Assembly: GCA_039096225.1 (NCBI GenBank)
Contig: JBBPEB010000009.1
Location: forward strand, 895,001-959,000
Origin: Blastocystis sp. Blastoise
Taxonomy: Eukaryota; Sar; Bigyra; Opalinata; Blastocystidae
DNA length: 64,000 bases
Reading direction: 5' to 3'
In this document: positions 29,837 to 43,165 of the stretch, piece by piece
Layout of the letters: each line of letters begins with the position of its first letter
Numbering within the stretch: position 1 is the first letter of the stretch
Notes under the pieces: model-generated
Seen by the model: only the letters and a program-made list of their open reading frames with translations
What the model was told of the DNA's origin: nothing
The model's database searches: none
Program-made: the position numbers and the translations under genes

Positions 29837-29940
29837 AATAAATAAATAAATAAATAAATAAAATAAATTTAATAAATAAAATATAAATAAATAAAGAAAC
29901 AATAAATAACAAAAATAATAAATAAAATATAAATATATAC
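29215..29940 (-). repeat. Purine tract and (TTTA)n tract after A3
   Basis: Same composition and order as the 19.3- and 22.2-kb tracts: AT run, GGAAG-type purine repeats to about 29,640, then (AAAT)n to about 29,890. Minus-strand Phe/Leu/Tyr frames are artefacts. Confidence 0.7.
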
Positions 29941-30255
29941 ATATAAATCAACCTGAAACCACAGATTTAAAAGAAAGACATGAAAAAACGAAGAGTATAA
30001 CACACACATCAGTTACATTTTCTTCCCTATAGAATAAAAATAACTAATAATCTATTGATTAATTATATATAAAGAAAATATAAACCAAAAAGATAATAAA
30101 AAAAGAAACAATTAAAGAAACAAATGAATTAAAAATGAAATATTATAAAAAATATATATATTTATATACCTGACACTAAATAAACCATTTCATTTAACCA
30201 GGACCACTTCAAGAACCACTAACCATGACAACCAAGGCAAATACAAGAGAATCCT
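29941..30255 (-). pseudogene. Partner gene exons, unit 4
   Basis: Minus-strand counterparts of the partner exons at about 30,255-30,170 and 30,035-29,950. The second has an early TAA after GKKM. Splice borders are kept although the frame is broken. Confidence 0.3.
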
Positions 30256-30606
30256 ATAAAGAAGTGTATTATTTTAAATAAATAAATTAGTATATAAATA
30301 GATAAATATAATACTAAGTTAAATAACTTTAAATAAATAAATAAAACACACTAAGTCAATCAATACAATAAAATATTTAAAAAAGAGTAAAGAACTATGT
30401 TTTTTGGGTACCCAAAATGATTTTAAACCAGAATGACCCAATTATTACTTTTGTAATAAAATCAATGAAAAATTAAGGCTATTTTTGATTTCTATTATGT
30501 TTTAAGAAGCATATTTTAAAAATAGACCCTATTATATTTATTAATTCAAATGAAATAGGATTGTTAAATACATAATCTAATACTCATTTATATATTAAAT
30601 TATTAA
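30256..30606. promoter_or_regulatory. Divergent core, unit 4
   Basis: Spacer with GGGTACCCAAAATG near 30,405, like the core at 23.3 kb. No gene. Confidence 0.4.
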
Positions 30607-31960
30607 TTATGATGTCTAAGAACAACAAAATTGCTTCAAGGTGGAGGTCTGGAAATAAAAAATAATTTATATTTCAAAGAAAATCAGGTATATTGTATCT
30701 ATTTGTTATTAGTATTCATATTTAGGTTCTTCTACTCAATAGAATCCAGTTATGTATGTTCTTAGTCTTGGTGGTACTTGCTCTGATGGTCTTAAAGGTA
30801 TATATTTTCCATTTCTTTTTTTATTAATTATTTATTATATTATTTTAGGTTGTTCTATGTTATTTGTATCATACAGAGGTGGTGGTGTTGCCTGTTATGC
30901 TAACTGTGAAGGTATGTTGTCAATGATTTGTTTTTATTTTTTTAACTTTTCTTTATATATAGGTTCTTCTGTTATTGTAAGTGATTCCAATAGTGATATC
31001 GGTGTTGATGTAGGTTCTTCTTGCTTTATAGATGGTATGTTACCAATCATTTATTTTTTTTTTTTATATTTTATTATTATTTTTTTATTATTTCTATATA
31101 TATAGGTTCTTCAGTTGTTGTACATGTTAACAGTGATGTTGATAATAGATGTCTGTGTGGTGTTGAAGGTATGTTGTCATTCATTTATTTTTCTTTTTTT
31201 ACTTTTATATATATAGGTTTGTTTTATTGATGTAAATGTTGCTATGGATGTTGTTGGTGATCAGGTAGACTGCTCATATGATATTAAAGGTATATATATA
31301 TTGTCATTCATTTATTATTATTTTTTTTTATTTATTATTTGTCTATTACTGTTTCTTTATAGGTTATTCTACTGTTGTGGTTGTAGTTGCTGAACGTATT
31401 AATGATGAAGGTATGTCTACTTTTTAAATTTAATTTAGTTTATTATTATTTTTATCTTATATAGGTCGTTCTTTTCTTATGGAGTCTTGGATTAATGGTA
31501 ATAATGATACAGGTATATTCTTATTTCTTCCTTTCTTTTTTTTTTGATTTATTAATTATCTTTTCATTATATATAGGTTCTTCAAGTCAGTTAAGATATC
31601 ATGGTGTTTCCTCTGTTCCTTCTTTAGAAGGTATATATATATATTTATTGTTTATATATATTTTATCATTTATTATATTATATATAGGTGTCTTTTCTAA
31701 TAGGGGATCTTATCACCCTAATGTTAGCTTTCATTTTAATAATAAAAATGTATCTAAAGGTATATATATATATATATATATATAACAAATATTTATAATA
31801 TTTCTTTTAATATATCTATATCTTATATCTATATAGTGATGGTGTGAATAGTTTTTAATACTGAAGGTATATATATATATGTTAGATATATTTATTATAC
31901 TATCTCTTATTATATATATATATATCTTTTATCTATATAGGTTCTCTTAGTGTTATGGTT
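30607..31960 (+). CDS. Micro-exon gene, copy R (most complete)
   Basis: First exon about 30,607-30,688 encodes a short MSKNNK-type peptide that stops. Then: 30,726-30,797 (72 nt), 30,849-30,911 (63), 30,963-31,034 (72), 31,106-31,168 (63), 31,217-31,289 (73), 31,363-31,410 (48), 31,465-31,512 (48), 31,577-31,630 (54), 31,688-31,759 (72), 31,837 to about 31,865. All introns are phase 1. An in-frame ATG in the first micro-exon starts MYVLSLGGTCSDG. Only the 73-nt exon breaks the frame; skipping it restores the reading to GVFSNRGSYHPNVSF. The segments are Gly-Ser-Ser joined and Cys-containing early on. No recognised domain; no clear signal peptide. Confidence 0.4.
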
Positions 31961-34900
31961 ATGTTTAGATTTTTTTTTTTAGTTCTTTTTCTTTTTCTTT
32001 TGCTTATTAATATCCTTAATTTAGCAGCCCAAAAGTACGGTGTCTCACACACTTTCACCTTTATTGACTTTGTTATTAACTTTTATAAAATAAAAATAAC
32101 ATCATAAAAACCGGAACACAATTCTAAAAATGACTGTTAAAAAAAAATTTTCGAAAACTCTAAATTTCTGGCTAAAAAACGGAAAAAACCATTTTCGCAC
32201 AAAATTTTAACCAAAATTATTGGATTATTTTTATTTTATCCAATATTTTTCATTTTTATAAAAACACTTATTTTTCCATTTTCATTTTTTATTGTTTTCT
32301 TATTTTTCCTATATCTACTTACATTCTTTATATTTATTTTTATAAAATTAACTATTATTGACGAGTTAGTCTAATGAATAGTTTTGACGGGTAAATTTGT
32401 TTATATTAAGAACTTGACAACATATCAATACACAGATCACTAACTATAAACTCTAAAAACATTTCATATGTAATGAATACGACCTCAACTATTATAAAAC
32501 AACAATAATTCCTTTAAATAACGACAAAAGTCAAACTGATATCCGACACATTCCTTTTAAATAAACTTATTTGAGCTTTAATGCATTTATTTAACTCTAT
32601 ATCCGTCATAGATATGTTTTATATTTTATTAATATCTTTTAAAAGAGATATATTTGTTTCTAAAAATTTTAGTGTTTGATACCCAATTTTGTGATCTTGA
32701 TATTTCTGTCAATATTCAACATATAATGAAAATTAAAATATATTTAGAAACTAGATAACATAAAAATGATGCATTTTTAATATTTCCTTTTAATATTCAA
32801 TATTGACTAAAATATAAAAGTTTATATTAAAAACATAAAAATGAAAATTTTCTAAAAAGGGTATATTTTGTGATTGTGATTTCTCAGTCAATATTTTATA
32901 AAATAATAAAGTTAAAACATATTTAGATATAAGACAACCAAAACATGATGCGTTTTTGTCACTTTTTTAAATAATTAAAAAATGATGTTACAGGAGACAA
33001 TAGTTGAACTCAATAAAAAAATGAGGTTCGAAATTTTTCTCAAAACTTTTTTATTTGTTTTTTGTTAATATTTTCATCATTAACAATTTTATTTGACATT
33101 TGACTTCATATTTAACTATAACATATCAAAATAAACATATTTTACAATTTTATTTTGTTTTTAAAAGACTTTGACAACAGATCACCAGACAATGTTAACT
33201 CAATAAACTCTGAAAATGTTTCAATTAGTGTTTAGAATCATATATGGACACTGAACGTGACTTATTTGAAAAAGTTAAGACAACATGTTGAACTGATACA
33301 GACAATGTTTGTTCTATAAAGTCTATTATGGGTCTCAATGAGTAGATAATGTCATAAATGAGCTTTAAATAAATAAATTTATTCATAATTGTCTTTAATT
33401 AGTGAAATAAATCGTTTAAAAAAAGAAAATGTTTTTGATACTATAATTTATTTTGACAATTTCTCCATCAATATTAATTTTTAAAAAATAAATAAAACTT
33501 ATTTATAAACTAGACAACCTATAGTTTATATATTTATAAAAATATTATAAAAATATTAAATAACTTTTGAGAAAAAAAATTATATATGCAAAACATAAAA
33601 ATAAAAATTTTTGAAAAAAGGGTATAGTTTATCGTTTTAATTTCTCAGTCAATATTTAATTATTTTATATATTTTTAACAAATAAATATAGAGAATAACA
33701 CATATTAATTATATTATTTTTAATATTTGAAATTAATAAAAAAATGAGTTCAGTAGAGTCAATAATGTAACATGTTAAAAAACTGAAAATTGAAAAATCA
33801 TTTTTCTAAAAATTTTCCAAAAGTTGACAAATCAAATTAATATTTTACAACTATTTTTTATATATTTGAAGACTAGGCCTTATATGTATTGCATATCTCA
33901 AAAAATTAGTCAAAAATAAGTTAGACGAGTGTATGAGTATATGCATATGTTGACTCAAAATTTTATAAAAAGTAGTTCAATGTGTCCTAAACCACATATT
34001 AGGACAATTCTGAAAATATTATTACTTTATAATGACTTTAAAGGATAAAATAGTTTTGAATTGTCTGTTTGACTGTCTTAAGTCAAGAGATTCAATACAA
34101 CTTTTGTAATTATGAGTATTAGGGTGTTTAATGTTTATAGTAATAAAAGAATTGTTTGAAATAAAGGTGGTTGTGTGTTTGACCAAAATGTTAAAATGAG
34201 TCTATTTTTTAAAAAATGGTTGTAATAAGTATGTATAGAGTGTTTTTAAATTGTTTTATATTAAAATCGACAATAAATAAATATTTTAAGTTGTTCAAAA
34301 AATTATTTTTTTAGAATTACAATAGTTAAGTTAAGAGATTCAAGTCACTTTTTATAATAATAATAAATAGACTTATTATAGAATATAAAATATTAAAAAT
34401 TAGTCTAATTAAATATGGTTGACTGTTTGATAGGAGTGTTAAAATGGGTAAAAAGATTTTAATTGTTTCTAAAACTGTATAATACGTTTTTATGTCACTA
34501 AATACAAAATTATTATTGTTTAAAGAATGTTTTTTGTCTTTCAAAAGAACTCATTCTTTGTAATTGTGACTTTAAACAAAAGAGATTCAAGTTATTTTTT
34601 ATAAATTAAAATAACAAATTCAATACATGTGTATATTAGCATAAAATTAGTTAAAATAAAAGTGAGTATATGTATTTAAAAACGTTCAGTCTTTTAGAGT
34701 TTTTTTATGATAACTTATTTGTTTTAGAAGCTATATTGTATGTACAATAATAAAAGTTTCCAAAGTATTTAAATCTATTTAGTTATGAAATGAAATGTAA
34801 TTTTTGTTTTATATTTTAGTTTTTATTTCTTATTTCTAGAATGATTTTGATAACACTATAAAAATTGAATTAAATTTGAATTAATTAATTTTAAATAATG

Positions 34901-35816
34901 AAAAGATAATTTCTCTATAAATATTCTCTTTTACTTAAAACGAATAGATTCTATTAATGATAAATATTAAAATAAGACTCTAATTTTTTTGTTTATTATA
35001 TAAAGTAATAAATATCTTTTAATTATTAAGAGTACTTTTGTATTAATAATTCAAACTAAAATAAGTATAATTAAAGAAAAATTATAATATTTATCAAATA
35101 ATATCAAGATATGATTACTATTTATATAATTAAACATTTATTAATTGAGAAAAACTGTATAATAAAATTTCTAAAATATTTATATAATAGTATATATAAA
35201 AGGAAAGGATAAAATATAAAAAAACAAATAGATATCAAAATTATAATATTTTAAAAATAAAACAAAACAATATATGAAAAGAATAAAAAAGAATATATAA
35301 TATTTTTTTAGACAAGAGAATAAGCTATTTCTCACAATAATAATTATATAGACTAATTCAAATAAAACATAAATATTTAAAGGTAGGGTATAAGTGATAA
35401 TAATATGTTTTAAAAGAAAAAGTATTTTATAATCATATTGATATTATTTAAAATACTAAATATTTATAAAACTAAATGAATTGATAAAATACATAGAAAG
35501 TTATAAATGAAATAACAAAGAAAAGTGAATTAATATTGAAAACTAAAAACTAAATAGAAATAGAAATAGAAATAGAAATAGAAATAGAAATAGAAATAGA
35601 AATAGAAATAAGATCAAAAATAAAACACAAGAGTTAATTAATTATCATTGATAAACAATAAATATATATAATCAATAATAAAAATGGCTAAAAAGAATAT
35701 TAAAAAAAAAAGGAAATAATACTCAAAAACATATAGAATGTTAAGTAAGAATTATCAATATGTATGAATTAAATTATTTAAAATACTAAATTGAAAATTA
35801 AGATTAGAAGATAACA
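31961..35816. repeat. 3.9-kb AT-rich non-coding tract with 245-bp degenerate modules
   Basis: No supported gene. Near 34.1-34.6 kb the phrase GAGATTCAA recurs at 34,087, 34,335 and 34,582 (248 and 247 bp apart), together with a GTTTGACCAAAATGTTAAAATG-like neighbour, as in repeats A and B. Earlier parts look like older modules. A GAAATA hexamer run lies near 35,555-35,610. Confidence 0.55.
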
Positions 35817-36012
35817 ATTAAAAGCAATTGAAATAATATTTTATAAAATATGAAATAGTTTTAATCCTAAAAAAAAATAAAAACAGAAATGAATAACAAA
35901 AACATAAGAATAAATATTCATTTTTTAAAATTCAATGTAAGATATAACAATTGAGAGATAATAATTATCTAAACTCAAGCGTAGGCTGGCGTAGCCAGTC
36001 GTGAAACGCTTG
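35817..36012 (+). repeat. 196-bp repeat ending in a GC hairpin, copy 2
   Basis: By eye identical to 14,725-14,920. It is followed immediately by repeat B2, so its end coincides with the B2 start. Confidence 0.65.
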
Positions 36013-37470
36013 TTATTATTATTATTTTTCACATTTAATAGCTTTCTATTATCTGCTTTCTTTATATTATTTATTTATTTATGCTGTTGTTATCGTTTTA
36101 GCTATTCTATATTTAAATGTTTTCTTTTGTTCTATTTTTGTTTTGTTCTTTTTCTTTTTTTTTTTTTTATTTAAATTGTGTCGACTATTAAGATAATTCT
36201 TCAATTACTTAATATATTAAATAGTGTCAAGTTTTTAAATGTTTGGATTCAATTTAATTTAAAATATCTATTGTCCACTTTTAACTTTATATAGTATAAC
36301 TGATTTAATACTGTCAATGATTGAGATATTTAAGTTTTGTTTTTCTCCACTAATTCATCTTGCATATATATATTATTGTGTAAATATAAAGTCATAAAAG
36401 TAAGTTTAAGGTTGTAAAATTTAAAAAATTGTAAAAAGGGGTTCTTAAACTAAGAGATTCGAAATTCTAAAAAATGATTTAATATACACTAAGCTAAATT
36501 CTACAACATATTAAAAATTAAGAGAATTTCATTTTTGAAAAGTTAATTAACAATGTGTTTGAGTTGTCTAGAAATTTTAAAGAGTTAGCTTCTTTGTTTA
36601 AAATTGTGTTTTTATTATACTATGAAAATTTTGACTTTTAAAAACAAGTTTAAAGGGGTTTATTTTTTTAAATGTAGAAATAAGTTACTCAACGGACGAG
36701 ATTCAATATAAAACATTTTATTTATCAAACTATGAACTATAGTCTAAATTATATTAAAAGAAGTGACAAAAATACTCTTGAAAAAGTGTATGACCAAATG
36801 TAAAATGTTTATAAAGAGTGTTAAAATGGTAACTAATGTATTGATAGAGTTATGTTGAGTATAGTGTTTAAATATTAGAGTTTTAAATTAACTATAAGTG
36901 TGTCAATTTTTCAAAATGTATTAAAAAGCGTCATGAGGTCAGAGATTCAAGACATTAAACTATAATTAATAAATAATACAATGAGATCTATACTGTGTGA
37001 AAGTTATGTCTAAAACGATTTTGATACAGTGGATATCGAAATGGTAAAGTCTCTCTAAAAGCGATATTGTTGATACTGTTATGTATAAAAATTCTATTTA
37101 GATTGATTTCATTAATATTAATTCTAAAACTATGTGTTTAAGTCGTTAATGTGAAAATAAATGTTGATATTGTTGTGTTAAATTTGTTTTAGTTTTATGA
37201 AATGGTTAAAAATAGTTTAAACTACTTTATTCTAATCTATTTAAATTAATTTAATAAAATAAAAATATTTTTCAATACTTCACATTGTGACCCATTTCGA
37301 GATTTATTAGCTTTAGAAATTCCATAATGATTAAAAAAGTAACTAAACTATTTATAAATACAAAATATATTTAAAAAAAAATAAATAACAAATATAATGA
37401 ATCAAACAAGAATTTATATATTTTTTTTTGTTTTTAGTTTTTCAGATATTATTTAAATAATCTATTTAAT

Positions 37471-37538
37471 TCTTATATCAGGAATTGAACCTGATAACAA
37501 TCAATAAATGATTGTTACTCTCCATATAGAGTATAAGA
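37471..37538 (-). ncRNA. tRNA-like cloverleaf T5 in repeat B2
   Basis: Acceptor TCTTATA/TATAAGA, D-like arm CTCT-ATATGG-AGAG, anticodon-like stem AACAATC/GATTGTT with loop ATTTATT (TTA at the anticodon position), T arm as in T4. The stem differs from T4 by a paired change. Confidence 0.5.
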
Positions 37539-37722
37539 AGTTTTATTAAAATAATGTATAATATATATAATATATTATATATAATAAGTAACATCTAATA
37601 GATAATATTTAATAAATAATACATATTATATAATATATAATATATAATATATAATATATAATATATTATAGATAATAAGGAAAGAAATTGTATAAAAACC
37701 AAACACTTATTATTCATTGCAG

Positions 37723-37768
37723 CCGCGGTCCGGTGCCGTTAGGCCCCGGACCTGCGGCGTGACCCTAG
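37723..37768 (+). repeat. GC hairpin with CTAG end of repeat B2
   Basis: Same hairpin as at 26,461, identical through CTAG-T. Flanking DNA after the T differs between the copies. Confidence 0.6.
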
Positions 37769-38030
37769 TTAATTTATATTCAAATAGACTATTTTTAGTA
37801 TAGAAACAGAGAAAAATTTAAAAATTTTGTTCACCCCTGGAAATAAAAAAAATTATACAGACTTTTATTATAGGAAAAAAAAGATTTTATAAAAGGGCCA
37901 CCCTATGTTTGTTTTATGTAAAAAAATTTTGTATTTTGACATAAATCTTTTTATTTATTATCTATTAAAGTTTTTTATAAAGTTTTTAAAAATGTAATTT
38001 TTATTATTTATATATCTTATATAATATAGG
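37769..38030. other. Spacer after repeat B2
   Basis: AT-rich, no gene or clear signal seen. Contains a GGGCCACCCTATG phrase near 37,897. Confidence 0.4.
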
Positions 38031-38540
38031 CTCTCTTTCTTCTCAAAATAACTACAAATATGGCTCCATTTGTCTGATTCTTTTCGAGCTAAACCATGGT
38101 GATAGAAACCCATCATGATCTTGATTTCTTGGTATTAAGGTATGTTTTTACATTCATATTTTTATATATTAACTATTTTTATATTCTATAGCTAGTGCGT
38201 GGTGTATCAAGTACTCCTGGCCTGGTCTGTATTCTTTTAAAGTATATAGGTGGTTTCTGTCATCTGGAAGCATTCCTATAAGGGTTACAAAGGTTTCTAA
38301 GGTATATTCTATATATATATTTTAACTTTATAATTCATTTTTATAGTTTTTCCTTTTCCTGTGCTAGTCTTAACTTAACGTTCTTCAAAAAGGTATGTAT
38401 TATCTAATAATATTATTTTAATATACTAATTTTATATTTCTTTTTAGTGTCAGTCCTAATCAAGTAATGGAAACTAGTAGAGGCTTTAAAAAGCTGTAAA
38501 TAATTAAAACTCTTGCTTATTCTTATATTTATATATTTAT
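38031..38540 (+). pseudogene. Four short exons of an unidentified spliced gene
   Basis: Segments about 38,031-38,140, 38,193-38,301, 38,346-38,390 and 38,448-38,500 have good TATAG and GTATGT or GTATAT borders. The first reads GSLSSQNNYKYGSICLILF and then stops, reminiscent of the Gly-Ser-start micro-exons, so this may be the 3' part of such a gene cut off by repeat B2. It could equally be a non-coding spliced RNA. Confidence 0.3.
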
Positions 38541-39124
38541 ATTATTATGTTTTTATGTGTTAATTATTAAAATTAGTAATTATTAATAAATTGTTTTGTT
38601 TTTTAAAATTTTGTTGAAAATCACTGAAATTTTTTTTACGGGAATGTCTTATAATGATTTATGTTTGGAAAACATGATTGTGTATCGATGACGCTTATGG
38701 TGTAATTAGTGACGCACTATTTGTTTTAGAAACACAATAAAAAATTTTGGCTACTGTGTGCTTTTTTTCCCCTTGGGAAAACCTGATAGTGATTATTGTA
38801 TTGTTTTAAAAATTATTAGAGCCAGAATCAAAAACAAATATAATTTAAAGAGTATTTCAATTAATTCTCAAGAATATGTATATAATATATATTTAAAAAA
38901 CAGTGTACAATGAATAGGAAAGAATCACTTACCATGAAAACTCCAAGAATAGCAAAAAAAAAATGAAAATAAAATAATATATGCATTAAAAAATGAAAAA
39001 AAAAAAAGATAAAAATGAAAATAATAAATAGAAAAGTACCCACTAGTAAAGAAGTGTTCAAAAAGATAAATATATATTTATATATAGCATACTCATAAAA
39101 ATAATTTACATACATATATATATA
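38541..39124. other. Spacer between exon remnants and the phosphatase gene
   Basis: AT-rich. A TTGTTTTGTTTT motif at about 38,592 follows the exon remnants. Short minus-strand Phe/Ile-rich frames are not convincing genes. Confidence 0.4.
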
Positions 39125-39567
39125 TTAATTTTGTTCTGTTTCTTGTTCATGCGGTGATGCACTTCGATCTTCATCACGTCTTGAAGAAGGTCTTAAAACC
39201 ATAAAACTAATATGTAATTCTTTTGATACAAGCATAGCAGCACCAGCGTTATTAGTTCCTTTATAATATTCTGGTGCAGAAAATAAAGAAACAACTTTTC
39301 GATTAAACATAAATTGATATCCATCTACCATTTCATGTGCACGTACAATTAAATCTAAATTAAATCGTGACATAAATTCAGCTATAGCATCTTGACCATA
39401 TTGATATGAAATCATACGTTTTCCTGCTTCCCAGTCACTTATATTCTCATTCGGATCTGACCATACTAAGTCCGTTATTACACCAAATGCAGGTATACTA
39501 TAAGGACGTTGTATTTCATTTAATTGATGAAGTGATGTTAATGAAGGAGATATACCTCCATGTACAC

Positions 39568-39606
<39 letters not shown>

Positions 39607-40319
39607 ATTATTATTATATAGAATCGAAATAATAAATCTATGTATAATGTATTACACATATAATAATAATTCATTTAATAAAAATAATATTAATAAAAAT
39701 AATATTAATAAAAAATAATAATAAATGTTTACAATATTTTTTCTCCAACAATTGCTGCAATAGGTAAATACATGAATAATACTTCAAACATCTGATACGT
39801 TTTTTCATCAAATCTCATGGTACATTCTTGTTTGAATCCATGAACTTCATTGATTTCGGGAGCTTCGTGATTTCCTCGAAGTAGAAATATATGTCCAGGA
39901 TATTTTATCTTGTAGATCATCAATAGACATAACACTTCTATTCCTCTTTTTGTTCTATCTACATAATCACCCAAAAAAAGATAATTTGTTTCAGGTGGTA
40001 TTCCACAATACTTAAAATAGCTACAGAAATATTAGTACAGTCATTAAGAATAAAAACTATATACAATAAGAGATCATCAAATTGACCGTGAAGATCTGCT
40101 ACAATGGTCACTGGAGCTTTGAGTCTTAATAGAACCGGTTCGTTTTTTATCACTTCCATTGAACTTGAAATTAGGTATTGTATCGTATCTTTAGAAATAG
40201 AACTCTATAGACCAAGGGATTTCAACGAAGAAATGTATATTTACCTTCCATGTCTCTGATCTTCGATAACCTTTCCAAAGACGTTCTAGTACATGGTCTA
40301 AATTAGGAGGAGATGTCAT
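39125..40319 (-). CDS. Divergent PPP-family serine/threonine phosphatase (PP1-like)
   Basis: Four exons: 40,319-40,245, 40,204-40,065, 40,020-39,733, 39,569-39,125; 315 aa, close to the usual PP1 catalytic length. The metal and phosphate ligands of the PPP family are all present: Asp and His in ADLHGQ, Asp in GDYVDR, Asn and His in RGNHE, His in CVHGG and His in RAHE. WSDP and LFSAP are also kept. The LFSAPNYC hallmark reads LFSAPEYY, and the N-terminus and C-tail (RRDEDRS...) are unusual, so it is a fast-evolving paralogue rather than the main PP1. Introns 1 and 2 are very short (40 and 44 bp). It would dephosphorylate Ser/Thr in the cytoplasm or nucleus; targets unknown. Confidence 0.85.
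39570..39732 (-). repeat. Phosphatase intron with AT and AATAATATT repeats
   Basis: Third intron, with a TATATA run at its 3' end and several AATAATATTAAT units. Borders GTAAAC and TATAG. Confidence 0.6.
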
Positions 40320-40804
40320 TTTGTGTGTAATATATATAGATAACGAAGAAATAAAGAATAAAAAAAATGTCTATAGTTTTAGTATAAAAACATTGTTAAC
40401 TAGTTTTTGTTGGAAAACACTAATAATCCAGTTAAAAGTATTTTATAACCGTGATTTTTTGAATTGAATAAAACTTGAACTTTTATTTGAAAATATATGT
40501 TTATTTAGATAAGAGACATATATAGTTTTTTGAATAATGTGTCGGTGTTGATTTTTGTTGGTATTTAGAGGATTTACTTGTTTTTTGGTATGTTAAAAGG
40601 AATCATGAAGTAGAAAAACAATATATATAGCAATTATTTACAGGTGTACAATGAAAAACCAGCTGAAAGAGAATTTTAAAAAGAAAAGAAAAAGAAAAAC
40701 ATTTAAATGTTGACAAATGCAAGGAAATATAGAAAACAAAAAAGAATACAATAAAATAAAGTTAAGTGTATATTTGTATGTAAAGTAAATATTTAAGATA
40801 ATGA
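40320..40804. other. Upstream region of the phosphatase gene
   Basis: AT-rich spacer; the 437-aa gene ends at 40,805 on the same strand. No gene found. Confidence 0.4.

Positions 40805-43165
<2,361 letters not shown>

Larger units (their letters stand above)
36013..37768 (+). mobile_element. Repeat B, copy 2 (Helitron-like 3' end)
   Basis: Relative of 24,876-26,506. Module phrase near 36,453 (variant), 36,698 and 36,942 (spacings 245 and 244). Ends with T5, an AT-rich run, and the GC hairpin followed by CTAG at 37,765-37,768 and T. No protein gene inside. Confidence 0.55.

Noticed and set aside
29239-29951. Minus-strand frames of 68-166 residues
   Set aside because: Repeat translation, no codon structure.
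15140-31960. CRISPR-like array from the regular short exons
   Set aside because: The units are exons with GT-AG borders and open phase-1 frames; repeats are not identical and spacers are introns, in a eukaryotic setting.
19194-37538. Functional tRNA genes
   Set aside because: Bases 8-9 and a consistent U33/seven-base anticodon loop are missing, and they occur at repeat ends.
38861-39115. 84-residue minus-strand Phe/Ile-rich frame after the phosphatase
   Set aside because: Low-complexity, no start context, lies in the 3' flank.
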